The notes beneath the pieces were generated by a model. That model ran no database searches. It saw nothing but the letters and a program-made list of their open reading frames with translations, and was not told where the DNA came from. From the NCBI GenBank assembly GCA_045106555.1, contig JBGCET010000020.1, positions 62,001 to 126,000 on the forward strand: a DNA stretch of 64,000 bases, given 5' to 3'. Origin of the DNA: JANQOZ01 sp045106555 (GTDB lineage: Bacteria; Pseudomonadota; Gammaproteobacteria; Xanthomonadales; SZUA-38). The position numbers and the translations under genes were made by a program. This document shows positions 1-7,837 of this stretch, piece after piece; position 1 is the stretch's first letter, and each line of letters starts with the position of its first letter.

Positions 1-1615
1 GATCTGGATGCGGCGGGGCGCCGACCAGCCGCGTAATGGCCTGGATCTGTCCGTCCAAGTCGGAAACCAGGTGTTCATACCGCACCCGCAGGAGTCTTGC
101 CGGCAGAACGCTGCGCCAGTGGTCCATCAAGCTCTGGTGGGCGCTGATTCTGCGGGCCAGAGAGTTAAATCGGTAGCTGTAGCTGTGGCCCGCGGAAAAA
201 TCGGCAAAATACATGGAGATTCCACAATCCCTGGCGTCACGCTGCATGTCGATGAACCAGGCGTTGGGAAACAACAGGTGCAGCAGGCCGATGTCCTGAT
301 AGTGAACTAACGTCTTGTCGACCAGCCAGCCGTCAACCCGTGGCATTTCCTGTAAATAATCTGCCGCCATGCGGGATAAATCCAACGGGCTGAGCAGCGG
401 CACCATATCTGGGTATCGCACACGTCCACCAAACGGCTGAGCCACCGCCATTTTGACCCAGTTCAATCGTTGATGTTCGCCAACGCAGGTCATGTTCGGG
501 TGGCCGCCAAGTACCTGATTGAGCAGTGTGCTGCCGCTCCGCGGCAGGCCAACAATGAAAATCATCGGCGGCGAGTTGCCACCACCGCCATTTAGGCGTC
601 CGATCAACTCATCGGAAAACGTCTGTGTCGTCAACTCCATGGCACGCTCCAGATTGCTGGGGTCGTGCTGGAACTGTGCCGCGCGCAATTCATTGGCTCG
701 AGAGTAAGCGGCGAATGCCTCGCTGTAGTGCGTCAAGTCGTCCTGAGCTTTACCCAGTGCAAACCACAATCGAGGGTTTGCGCTGTCTGCAGGTTTTTGT
801 AGCAGGCGAGTCAGCTTCTTGGTTCTTGCCGAATCGGTGCTGGTTTGTCGGCGGCATTGCATTAACTTGAACCAGGCATCGGCGTGCCCGGGCCGCAATC
901 TGAGAACCTGGCTAAAACGTCGTTCGGCCTCTTCAAATTGGCCAATTTCGACAAACGCCGATCCCAGGTTGTATACCGCCGCAATATTTAAGGGTCTGAG
1001 GCGCAATGCCTGGCGCAGGGACCGAATCGCGGGTTCTGCATCACCCATAGCCAACTGCGCAGCGCCCAGGTCGCAAAGAAGCTCAGCGGAGTTGGGAACA
1101 ATTTTTAGACCGCTGCTGTACACCTGTATGGCGCGCTCGAATTGACGACCCTCCTGCAAAACCTGGCCCAGCTTCAGGTAACCTTCAACGTTCTCGGGAT
1201 CCAGCGCGATCGCTCGCGAGCAGGCATTTGAGGCGGCGCCCCACGACGCACTGCGACGGTGCACTTCGGCCAGCAAGAGCCACGCCTCAGATTCATCGGT
1301 ACGCTGTTTAAGGAAAGACTGTAGTGCTGTGCGGGCCTCAGACATCTGTCCTTGAGCAAAACTCAATCGGCCCAGCTCAAGCTGAATATCCGGCTCCTGG
1401 CGTTGTCCTACCGGAAGGGAACGCAAGCTGCGTATTGCCTGATAAACGCGTCCTTTAGCAGTAAGGATGCGGGCCTGAAGAAGACGCAGCCGCCAGGGTT
1501 CATCCCTTTCGGATTGAAGTTCGCCAAAAATTTTTTCAGCTCTGGCCACATCGTGACTGGCCAGTGCGTCTTCTGCCTGGGAGCGAATTGCAGACAGATG
1601 GTCGGTTGATTCCAA
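1..1615 (-). CDS. TPR-repeat sulfotransferase (3' end outside window)
   Basis: This is an open minus-strand frame with no stop before base 1, so the C-terminus lies outside the window. The N-terminal half is a run of tetratricopeptide repeats (for example WGAASNACSRAIALDPENV, then YKLGQVL- and YNLGSAF-type helices). A sulfotransferase domain follows. Its 5'-phosphosulfate-binding loop, IFIVGLPRSGSTLLNQ, is encoded near 515-560, with PRSGST at 527-544. Enzymes of this family move sulfate from PAPS to a protein or small acceptor; the acceptor cannot be told from sequence. No ATG lies near the N-terminus. I chose a TTG at 1615 preceded by GGAAAG; an in-frame TTG at 1627 is the alternative. The family assignment is firm, the start is not. 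Confidence 0.85.
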   Translation of the reverse strand, partial: MESTDHLSAIRSQAEDALASHDVARAEKIFGELQSERDEPWRLRLLQARILTAKGRVYQAIRSLRSLPVGQRQEPDIQLELGRLSFAQGQMSEARTALQSFLKQRTDESEAWLLLAEVHRRSASWGAASNACSRAIALDPENVEGYLKLGQVLQEGRQFERAIQVYSSGLKIVPNSAELLCDLGAAQLAMGDAEPAIRSLRQALRLRPLNIAAVYNLGSAFVEIGQFEEAERRFSQVLRLRPGHADAWFKLMQCRRQTSTDSARTKKLTRLLQKPADSANPRLWFALGKAQDDLTHYSEAFAAYSRANELRAAQFQHDPSNLERAMELTTQTFSDELIGRLNGGGGNSPPMIFIVGLPRSGSTLLNQVLGGHPNMTCVGEHQRLNWVKMAVAQPFGGRVRYPDMVPLLSPLDLSRMAADYLQEMPRVDGWLVDKTLVHYQDIGLLHLLFPNAWFIDMQRDARDCGISMYFADFSAGHSYSYRFNSLARRISAHQSLMDHWRSVLPARLLRVRYEHLVSDLDGQIQAITRLVGAPPHPD

Positions 1616-2049
1616 GGTGCTTTCCAACGTTTAACGCAACGCTATCACCGTACGGACTCGCGCCTGTTGCTGTATGTGGGTCGATGGTCATGCTGACGCT
1701 CAAGTGCGCAATCAGTGCAACAAAATAGCGCTCTCCAAGCATCGCACCAGAGGGCGAGCAGACATTAGCAGCAGGAGAACAATTAGCCAGGTCTTGGGCA
1801 TCGCGAGTGGGGCCGTCGTCCGAGGTGATTGAGAACGCAGCGCGCGGCGGCGAATACACTCGATGGCGCGGGTCTCTGTGGGGGTCAGAGCCGGATAGTT
1901 GGGTTGACTGCTGAGAACAATTAGCTCGTCAGGGAATTCGGGCATGACAGTGGCACTGGGCTATGGGTCAGTGCCTGACTGTAGTGATCTACTCTGTCAA
2001 TCTCGACCGGCGCTAGCCGCTTCGTGTTGTAGGCCAATCGCGGAAAGCA
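1616..2049. other. 434-base stretch without a confident gene
   Basis: This gap lies between the start of the sulfotransferase gene and the stop of the glutaredoxin gene, both on the minus strand. Apart from the weak small frame at 1712-1945 I see no convincing coding signal, RNA gene or strong terminator hairpin. It probably carries the promoter of the sulfotransferase gene. Confidence 0.4.
1712..1945 (-). CDS. possible small single-span membrane protein
   Basis: A 77-residue frame with an acidic N-terminus (MPEFPDELIV), an Arg-rich middle and a hydrophobic stretch TWLIVLLLLMSARPLV near residues 52-67 that could span a membrane. It lies in the same direction as its neighbours and overlaps no other gene. 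There is no recognisable Shine-Dalgarno site before the ATG and I recognise no family. It may be a real small membrane protein or a chance frame. Confidence 0.25.
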   Translation of the reverse strand: MPEFPDELIVLSSQPNYPALTPTETRAIECIRRRALRSQSPRTTAPLAMPKTWLIVLLLLMSARPLVRCLESAILLH

Positions 2050-2292
2050 TTAGCCGGTCAGTTCACCGTCCTGTTCCAGCTTGTAGAGCTCTGTGTAGCC
2101 GCCGATGCCGCGATCGTCGAGGAAAATCTGCGGCACTGTGCGGCGCCCATCGGCCCGCGTGAGCATTTCTTCCAGCCGGCCTTCTTCGGATTCAACATTG
2201 TATTCCACGTAGCCCAACCCCAAACGATCCAGCAGCGCCTTGGCGCGAGTGCAAAAGGGGCACCAGCCCTTGCTGTAAATTTCAATTTTCAC
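2050..2292 (-). CDS. glutaredoxin (class I, GrxC-like)
   Basis: An 80-residue glutaredoxin, a glutathione-dependent cytoplasmic thiol-disulfide oxidoreductase. The active site is CPFC in YSKGWCPFCTRAK near residue 10. The TVP cis-proline loop (RRTVPQIF) and the glycine pair before the last helix (GIGGYTEL) are also present, and the length is normal for the family. I chose the GTG at 2292 because GGAAG sits 5 bases upstream and the protein then begins directly with the first beta-strand. An ATG at 2319 would add nine residues that do not look native. In many proteobacteria grxC neighbours secB; here it does not. Confidence 0.88.
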   Translation of the reverse strand: MKIEIYSKGWCPFCTRAKALLDRLGLGYVEYNVESEEGRLEEMLTRADGRRTVPQIFLDDRGIGGYTELYKLEQDGELTG

Positions 2293-2394
2293 CGTGCTTC
2301 CACTCCATGGGACTTCCATCTCAGTGGAGTTTAGCCCAATCTCCTGCTGTTGATCAGCCTCTGGTGACCACTGACATGGAATGGGCGGCGGACC

Positions 2395-3720
2395 CTAAAC
2401 GTCAATCAGGGTCATCAAAGCCCGGCGCGCGGGTAGGTGCTCCTGGCCCATATCGCCCAGCGCCTCTATGGCCTCTGCGCGCAGGCGTTTGTTGGGGTGC
2501 GTATGTGCCACTTTGGCGACCGCCGCCAGCCCTTCAAAATGAGGTAGGTCGACCAGCGCCTCCAGTGCAGTTTCCTGGACTTTGTATTCATCGTCGTTGC
2601 TGACAACCTCGCGCAGGATGCTCAGTGATTCGGGGCCCTTCAACTGGGCCACAGCCTCAACCGCGCCGACCCGAACATGGGCTTCGGGATGGGTGGTTGC
2701 GGCGCGAGATGCCAGCGGCATGGCGATGCTGGGTGGCAGCAAACCCACCGCCACTGCGGCCGCGGCCGCGGTCCTGACGTCCTGGGCGGTCCAGATCACA
2801 GAATCCAGGGTATCGCCTGCGGTCTCGGGCTGGCGTTGCGCCAGTAATTTCAGTGCTCGTGCCTGCACGGAGTTTTCCAACGAGCCGCTTGCCAGGTCCT
2901 GTAAAAGCTGTCCAGTGGTTGCTGCCGGTTGCCAGCGCAGCGCCTCCAGCGCGGCCTGGCGTACTACCTGATGTGGGTCGGACAAGATGAGATGTTTCAG
3001 CAGGTCAGACACTTGGGGTCCTTGCTGGAAACCCAGCCCTTCAGCTGCATCGCGGCGGATATCCGGATGGCGTTTGTGGACAGCGCCAAGTTGGCGTTGC
3101 AGCATGCCCAAGGCCCGGTCTCCCTGATGTCGGCCTACCGCCTGGGTAATGGCCTGCTGCAGATCGAAGCGATCCTGACTTTCCGCCAGTTTTTCCAGTG
3201 CGGCGACGCTTTGGTCTGACGTTGTTTTGCCCAGCCAATGCAGGGGGAACGCATGCAGGTCGACAGGTAGAGAAAAGTCACTGCTCATGATCTGTTGCAC
3301 TTGGCCATCATGAATCGCAACCAGGATGGCCAACGGTCGTATTTCCCAATCACTGTTCAGGGCGCGGGATACTGGCGGCTGGCCCGGCTGTGGGGTATTG
3401 ACCAGCAGATTCAGGGGGCGTCCGTTAAACTGCGATTGTCCATGCCGGAAGGATGCGTTCCATGAGCCATTCCTGCGGCCCTGCCAGTGACCATTCCAGT
3501 TTCCGTTCCACCGCGTACGACCGGTCTGACCGAACAGTTGGGGGTCCGCCCAGCGCTGAATCGCCCAACCGATCCAGGTTTTACCCCCGATCTTGCGAGC
3601 TTCACTCAGACGTTGCTCAAAGCTGCCAGTATTGATCACCGTTACTGTGCTACTTCGGTCGCTCGCCATAGCACTGTCGGCATAGCCGGACAGTGTCAAC
3701 AGTATAATCAGCCAGCGCAT
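2395..3720 (-). CDS. exported HEAT-repeat protein (ECF operon, gene 4)
   Basis: A 441-residue protein with an N-terminal signal peptide (MRWLIILLTLSGYADSAMAS), so probably periplasmic. Residues about 60-95 are unusually rich in Trp, Asn and Gly (NGNWNGHWQGRRNGSWNASF). From about residue 195 to the end it is built of HEAT-like helical pairs, for example HPDIRRDAAEGLG, DPHQVVRQAALEALR, HPEAHVRVGAVEAVAQL and HPNKRLRAEAIEALGDMG. HEAT arrays bind proteins rather than catalyse. It is the last gene of a sigma/anti-sigma/HEAT/HEAT operon, starting one base after the stop of gene 3. A role in sensing or executing an envelope stress response is inference from context. Confidence 0.8.
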   Translation of the reverse strand: MRWLIILLTLSGYADSAMASDRSSTVTVINTGSFEQRLSEARKIGGKTWIGWAIQRWADPQLFGQTGRTRWNGNWNGHWQGRRNGSWNASFRHGQSQFNGRPLNLLVNTPQPGQPPVSRALNSDWEIRPLAILVAIHDGQVQQIMSSDFSLPVDLHAFPLHWLGKTTSDQSVAALEKLAESQDRFDLQQAITQAVGRHQGDRALGMLQRQLGAVHKRHPDIRRDAAEGLGFQQGPQVSDLLKHLILSDPHQVVRQAALEALRWQPAATTGQLLQDLASGSLENSVQARALKLLAQRQPETAGDTLDSVIWTAQDVRTAAAAAVAVGLLPPSIAMPLASRAATTHPEAHVRVGAVEAVAQLKGPESLSILREVVSNDDEYKVQETALEALVDLPHFEGLAAVAKVAHTHPNKRLRAEAIEALGDMGQEHLPARRALMTLIDV

Positions 3721-3721
3721 G

Positions 3722-4837
3722 TCAACGCTCCGCGTTGAGGTTTTGCAGCAACTGAATCAGTGCTTCCCGCGCAGCCGGTGTGTCCATGTCAGCCAACCCA
3801 TCGGTGGCGGCTTCCCGAACTCTGGGGTCGGGGTCGTTGTTGGCGATTTCGAGCAAAGTCGTCGCAGCGTCGTCAAATTCAAACACTTCCATTTCGTGAA
3901 CGATGGCCAATCGCCGTTTCTGATGAGGTACCTGTCCCAGCATGGTGCGCAAGATGTTAAAGGACTGACGGTCTTCTCGATCGGAAAGCTCATCGATGGC
4001 CTGCATCGCCAAAACATCATCATCACCGCCAACCAGGTCTTTCAGCAGATCCATCATTCCCGGCGCTTCCAGTTCTGACAGGTATTCCAGTGCGTCGGCA
4101 CGAACCCTTGGCGCCTTGGATTCATCACGCAGGACCCGCATTAGAATGGGGTTGGCCACGGATTCGTGATGGCTGATGGCGTGCAGGGCTTGGCGCTGCA
4201 CCTTCTCAGAGGGGTCGGTATCCACCAGTGATTCCAGTTTGGCGGTGGCCGCCGGCAATTCGATATCCTCCAGTACGTCGGCAATGCGGGCCCGCAGGTG
4301 TTCATCTTTTGTAGCATCCAGATGTTGGATGATGGCCGCCAGAGACCGTTGATCGCCAATTTCTCCCAGTGCGACCAGCACCTGTAGCATGCGATTGTCA
4401 TCTTCCCTTCCATAGCGCCGGACGCGTTGGGCGTAGTCTCCCTTGCCCTCCAGTTGGCGTGACAGTCTGACTAACGCCCGTTTGGCGTCATCACTCCATT
4501 CGCTGCGCCGGTAGGTGGCCAAATGATTTTCATAACAGGCAAAAACCGAGGCGGGCGCTTCATCGAGCTGGTCGTTGGAGTAGCAGCGCCAGAAATCCGC
4601 GTCATCAGCCCAATCTGAGCTGGGGTGATTTTTTACCAGCGCAGTGAAGGTAGAAAGTGCACCTTTCCAATTTCGGTCCAGCACCTGGTTGTAGCCCTGC
4701 TGGTAGGCTTTTGCCGCCGCGTCATTGTTCTGGGCCTTTGCGTCTGGCGCGGTCACTGTTAGCGGCAAAACCAGCGCAAGCGCCTTTATCCAACTTGCAG
4801 TGGGTTGTTGAACCTTTGTCTGGGTAGCGTTCATCAT
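3722..4837 (-). CDS. exported HEAT-repeat protein with TPR-like N-terminus (ECF operon, gene 3)
   Basis: About 371 residues with a signal peptide (KALALVLPLTVTAPDAKA). The mature N-terminus, YQQGYNQVLDRNWKGALSTF followed by HPSSDWADDADFWRCY, resembles the TPR units of YbgF/BamD-type periplasmic proteins. HEAT repeats follow, for example DEHLRARIADVLEDI, DPSEKVQRQALHAIS, APRVRADALEYLSEL and DPDPRVREAATDGLADMD. The start was set at 4837 because AAAGGA lies 6 bases upstream; an ATG at 4834 is nearly as good. A longer frame reaches back into the anti-sigma gene but would bury the signal peptide. The gene begins 31 bases after the anti-sigma stop, so co-transcription is likely. Confidence 0.8.
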   Translation of the reverse strand: MMNATQTKVQQPTASWIKALALVLPLTVTAPDAKAQNNDAAAKAYQQGYNQVLDRNWKGALSTFTALVKNHPSSDWADDADFWRCYSNDQLDEAPASVFACYENHLATYRRSEWSDDAKRALVRLSRQLEGKGDYAQRVRRYGREDDNRMLQVLVALGEIGDQRSLAAIIQHLDATKDEHLRARIADVLEDIELPAATAKLESLVDTDPSEKVQRQALHAISHHESVANPILMRVLRDESKAPRVRADALEYLSELEAPGMMDLLKDLVGGDDDVLAMQAIDELSDREDRQSFNILRTMLGQVPHQKRRLAIVHEMEVFEFDDAATTLLEIANNDPDPRVREAATDGLADMDTPAAREALIQLLQNLNAER

Positions 4838-4868
4838 GAGCATTCCTTTGGGTGTTGGTCGAATAACA

Positions 4869-5654
4869 TCAGGCGCCTGGTGGACGCGAGTTCGGGAGGT
4901 ATCGAAGTTCCTCAACCGAGAGTTGAAACAGCAGCGCCCGATCTTCGATCGCCGCCTGCAGCAGCCTTAAACCCGATTCATTGGACGGATTAGGCAAATT
5001 GGCAATTTGCAGAAACACCAATTCCAGTTCTCGCACCAACGCGGCTTCTCGGTCCCGCTGTTGAGACTCAAGATTGAAGGCCAGTGCATTGGCGTCGTTG
5101 GCCAACGCCGCGGCGGCCTCTGGTTCTCGAAAACCGCCAGCGGGGGCGTCGGATCGGGCGCTTATCAGTGCCGGGTTATTGCGGTTGGTGATGGCCAGCA
5201 GCAACGGCGCAGCGCTTTCCAGAAAATCCACATAGCCATCACGGGCCTGAGTCGACTCATTGAGCTGAGGTTCAGCCACGCTGCTGGCAGCCAGCGTAGG
5301 TGAAGGCACCCCGGTGACTGCGGGCTGGGCGATCATCAAACGGCCAATGCCAATCCCCGTGATCAGGATGGCCAGGCCCAGTGACGCTGCCAGAGGAAAC
5401 CCAAGAACAAAGCGTTGGCGAGGTGCTGGGTAGACTTGTGGGCCTACCTGCCTCCAGGCGTCTAATTCCCCGGCAGCAGGTCTGTCGGGCAGCGTCAGCG
5501 ACGACAGGAAAGCTGTCTGGGCGTCCAGTTCTTGCTGGCATCCACTGCAGTCTGAAAGATGCGCTTGAAATTTTGCCTGTTGCTCAGCACTCGTAGAGGT
5601 TTCGCCGTGGGCCGCATCAGACAACAAAGGTTGCCAACGGGTACAGGCAGTCAT
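4869..5654 (-). CDS. zinc-finger anti-sigma factor
   Basis: A 261-residue membrane-anchored regulator. Residues 32-39 hold the zinc-binding anti-sigma motif H-x3-C-x2-C (HLSDCSGC), which in this family clamps the partner ECF sigma factor in the cytoplasm. One transmembrane helix covers about residues 83-107 (FPLAASLGLAILITGIGIG). The remaining 150 residues would be periplasmic and end in a predicted helical region. The ATG overlaps the sigma stop as ATGA, a sign of coupled translation that keeps the two proteins in ratio. Release of sigma would follow a signal sensed outside the inner membrane; the signal is unknown. The two HEAT proteins encoded downstream are candidate partners. Confidence 0.87.
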   Translation of the reverse strand: MTACTRWQPLLSDAAHGETSTSAEQQAKFQAHLSDCSGCQQELDAQTAFLSSLTLPDRPAAGELDAWRQVGPQVYPAPRQRFVLGFPLAASLGLAILITGIGIGRLMIAQPAVTGVPSPTLAASSVAEPQLNESTQARDGYVDFLESAAPLLLAITNRNNPALISARSDAPAGGFREPEAAAALANDANALAFNLESQQRDREAALVRELELVFLQIANLPNPSNESGLRLLQAAIEDRALLFQLSVEELRYLPNSRPPGA

Positions 5655-6259
5655 GGGGTTTGTCCCTCCGGTTGGTGAGCGGTCAAATGCTGGCGCAATT
5701 TGTGAACGGCGCGAAACAACAAGGCTTTTACCGAGCCCTCGGCCTTGCCCAGGGCGACGGCAGTCTCCCGCGTGGACAGCTGCTGAAAATGTCGCATGAC
5801 AAACACCCCGCGTTCCGAGGGGCTAAGCTGTTGCAGCGCCGCCAGCAGGTCCTGGCCCAGTTCCTGATTGCTGGAATTGCGTTCCGGGTGTTCGGTTGTG
5901 AGGTCTGTCTCAAGACTGTCAATTAGCATCGGATTGTCATCCAGTGATTCCGTCGATCTGTGCCGACGCTGGCGCCGGTGCCAGTCCAGGCAGGTATTGT
6001 GGGTGATTCGATACAACCATGTAGCGAAGCCGGACTGCCCGCGAAATTTCTTCAGACCCTTAAGGGCTTTGATCATCACTTCCTGCATTACATCCTCCGC
6101 GTCACTGCGCTGACCGGTAAGGCCCAGAGCCAGATAAAACACGTCATCTTGATGGCGATTGACCAGGGCCTGCTGGGCCATTCGATCTCCCTGCCGAGCC
6201 TGTGCTAGCAGGGTTGCTTCCTCTGAGTTGTCCACCCGATTCCCCGTATCAGATGTCAT
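5651..6259 (-). CDS. ECF RNA polymerase sigma factor
   Basis: A 202-residue sigma-70 family protein of the extracytoplasmic-function type. Region 2 is clear around residues 25-95 (DVFYLALGLTGQRSDAEDVM, then SGFATWLYRITHNTCLDWHR). Region 4, the -35 binding helix-turn-helix, lies at about 140-190 (LSPSERGVFVMRHF, then GKAEGSVKALLFRAVHKLR). The linker between the regions is long and Ser/Glu-rich. It heads the operon with its anti-sigma factor and two exported HEAT proteins and probably drives that operon. The ATG at 6259 has a poor ribosome site; a GTG at 6235 with GGGGA about 5 bases upstream is an equally good start. Confidence 0.92.
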   Translation of the reverse strand: MTSDTGNRVDNSEEATLLAQARQGDRMAQQALVNRHQDDVFYLALGLTGQRSDAEDVMQEVMIKALKGLKKFRGQSGFATWLYRITHNTCLDWHRRQRRHRSTESLDDNPMLIDSLETDLTTEHPERNSSNQELGQDLLAALQQLSPSERGVFVMRHFQQLSTRETAVALGKAEGSVKALLFRAVHKLRQHLTAHQPEGQTP

Positions 6260-6627
6260 TTGGACGCCGTCTGGGCCAATCGGTTTACGAAACTGCCAAA
6301 ATTACTTTCGAGGTCGTTTAACCCTTTGTTTTTTAAGCATAAAAATGACACCACAAAGGCTTTTCGTTTTTTGAACCAGTTCACGGTCTGGGTTGCCATG
6401 ACGGAGTAAGTTAGCAATATCACGCATTGATTGGTGATTAATCGGCGCCCGGATACCCCCGGTCCACGGAGTACCCCCTGTTCCTTCTGACCCGCCGGGC
6501 GCCGATTGTTTATCAACCCCAGCACCGCCCGTAGGCAAGACCCACTCGCCACTGCGTTGTTTCGTCGCGATGATGGAGGTTTTTTCGGTTACCATCCGGT
6601 TTTGACGAACTGACGGCGGATTTCCTC
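6260..6627. other. 368-base intergenic region between the sigma operon and the prolyl isomerase gene
   Basis: This divergent region should carry the promoters of both the minus-strand sigma operon and the plus-strand prolyl isomerase gene. The sigma-proximal side is AT-rich (around 6300-6365), which would suit a promoter, but I could not settle on -35/-10 boxes. Its distinctive element is the perfect inverted repeat at 6440-6507. I see no convincing gene here. Confidence 0.5.
6440..6507. repeat. 13-bp perfect inverted repeat with 42-base spacer
   Basis: AATCGGCGCCCGG (6440-6452) is matched exactly by its reverse complement at 6495-6507. The 42-base spacer holds a short direct repeat, TACCCCC, twice. 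If transcribed either way this would form a strong GC-rich stem. No run of T follows closely on either strand, so it is not a classic terminator. It could be a structured leader of the downstream gene, a binding site, or a small mobile repeat. Confidence 0.6.
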
Positions 6628-7128
6628 TTGGACATCGATAAGAATTGCGTAGTGTCTTTCCACTATGCGCTAAGCGAAAACGGCACCCCCTTGGAGAGTT
6701 CTGAAAACGCAGATCCAATGGCGTGCCTGATTGGGGCGAACAACATCATCCCTGGCCTTGAAGAAGCGCTAATGGGGCGCAGCAGTGGAGATGAGTTTTC
6801 GGTCACCGTACCGCCGGAGAAAGCGTACGGCGAGCGGAAGCCTAATTTGTTGACTCGGGTTTCAGCGAAACACCTGGGTGTGGATGCGCGCAAGCTAAAG
6901 CCTGGCATGGTTTTGCGGATTCAAACCAAGCGCGGGCCTCAAATGATGAGGGTCATCAAAGCCGGCCGGTTTATGGTCAATCTGGACGCCAATCACCCAA
7001 TGGCTGGGTTAACGCTAACGTTTGATATTACCGTGCAAGATGTTCGACAGGCCACTGAGGAGGAAATCAAGCATGGCCATGCTCATGGACCGGGTGGGCA
7101 CGATCATGGCGATTCCGCTGAACAATGA
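6628..7128 (+). CDS. slyD: FKBP-type peptidyl-prolyl isomerase, SlyD-like
   Basis: A 166-residue cytoplasmic prolyl cis-trans isomerase and chaperone. The FKBP core is shown by VVSFHYALSENGTPLESS, then LIGANNIIPGLEEALMG and FSVTVPPEKAYGER. The middle insert-in-flap region and the return to the core (NHPMAGLTLTFDITVQDVR) are typical of SlyD. The C-terminus is His-rich (HGHAHGPGGHDHGD), as in metal-binding SlyD proteins that deliver nickel. The start is a TTG with GGCGGA 7 bases upstream; no ATG lies near. The gene stands alone and is followed by a hairpin terminator. Confidence 0.88.
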   Translation: MDIDKNCVVSFHYALSENGTPLESSENADPMACLIGANNIIPGLEEALMGRSSGDEFSVTVPPEKAYGERKPNLLTRVSAKHLGVDARKLKPGMVLRIQTKRGPQMMRVIKAGRFMVNLDANHPMAGLTLTFDITVQDVRQATEEEIKHGHAHGPGGHDHGDSAEQ

Positions 7129-7141
7129 TTTTTTTCGCGTT

Positions 7142-7185
7142 CTCTGGCGAGTCGGTGTGTCCCGACCCGCCAGAGTTTAACGTTT
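7142..7185 (+). terminator. hairpin terminator after slyD-like gene
   Basis: CTCTGGCG (7142-7149) pairs perfectly with CGCCAGAG (7168-7175). A further GTCGG/CCGAC pairing inside lengthens the stem. On the plus strand TTT and then TTTT follow within ten bases. The stem lies between two convergent genes and could also end transcription from the minus side. Confidence 0.65.
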
Positions 7186-7193
7186 TGCCGTAA

Positions 7194-7703
7194 TCAGGCC
7201 TGGGCGGGAATTCTCAACACCTGCCCTGGATAGATTTTGTTCGGATCTTTCAACATGGGCGTGTTGGCTTCAAAAATCACCATGTATTTGCCCGCGTTGC
7301 CATAGAGCTTTTTCGCGATGCCGCCCAGAGTGTCGCCGGACTGGACGGTGTAGGTGTCAGCCTGCCAGTCATCTGGGGTCGCATCGGCGCCGTCGGTTGC
7401 TGGCGCGTCGGCGGCGGTGCTGACGCCGGCGGCATTAGCCACAACCAGGAGATCTTCCACCGTGTCGATGCCGGCAACGTTGCCAAGAATCATCACGATG
7501 TTCTCTTTGGTGTTCTGATCGGGCACTTCTCCATCGACCTTTACGTGTGAGCCTTTGCGATCGAAGTAGACGCCTTCCGGATCTATGTTGTGCTCACGAA
7601 GTCGAGTGGCAAACGTCTTCACCACGACAGCTTTCTCTTCGGGATTATCGTCAGCGCCAAAAATAGAGGCGCCGGCATCTCGTACAAAACTGAACAAACC
7701 CAT
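7194..7703 (-). CDS. BON and LysM domain protein (Kbp/YgaU-like)
   Basis: A 169-residue protein with the architecture of E. coli Kbp (YgaU). It starts with MGLFSFVRDAGASIFG, continues with a BON domain (about 25-85, including VKVDGEVPDQNTKENIVMIL) and a Gly/Ala/Asp linker, and ends in a LysM domain (about 115-167: YTVQSGDTLGGIAKKLYGNA to KIYPGQVLRIP). Kbp is a soluble potassium-binding protein. LysM usually binds peptidoglycan, but there is no signal peptide here, as in Kbp. The gene is about 135 bases downstream of the SOUL gene on the same strand, with two small hairpins between, so it may have its own promoter. Confidence 0.88.
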   Translation of the reverse strand: MGLFSFVRDAGASIFGADDNPEEKAVVVKTFATRLREHNIDPEGVYFDRKGSHVKVDGEVPDQNTKENIVMILGNVAGIDTVEDLLVVANAAGVSTAADAPATDGADATPDDWQADTYTVQSGDTLGGIAKKLYGNAGKYMVIFEANTPMLKDPNKIYPGQVLRIPAQA

Positions 7704-7744
7704 AATTTTTACCCACAGTTAGTTGCTTTGATGGTTTTTCGAAG

Positions 7745-7762
7745 CGTCCTGTTGGCAGGACG
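7745..7762. other. small hairpin upstream of the LysM gene
   Basis: CGTCCTG (7745-7751) and CAGGACG (7756-7762) form a 7-bp stem with a four-base loop. It lies in the 134-base gap between the SOUL gene and the LysM gene, with a second shorter stem (GTGGT/ACCAC, about 7769-7784) next to it. No T-run follows on the minus strand, so a 5' leader structure is as likely as a terminator. Confidence 0.35.
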
Positions 7763-7837
7763 AGTGTGTGGTTATTTTACCACGAATAGCCGTATGGGCC
7801 GCCTATCCGACTATTCTCCCTGGGTGCTGCATCAGGT

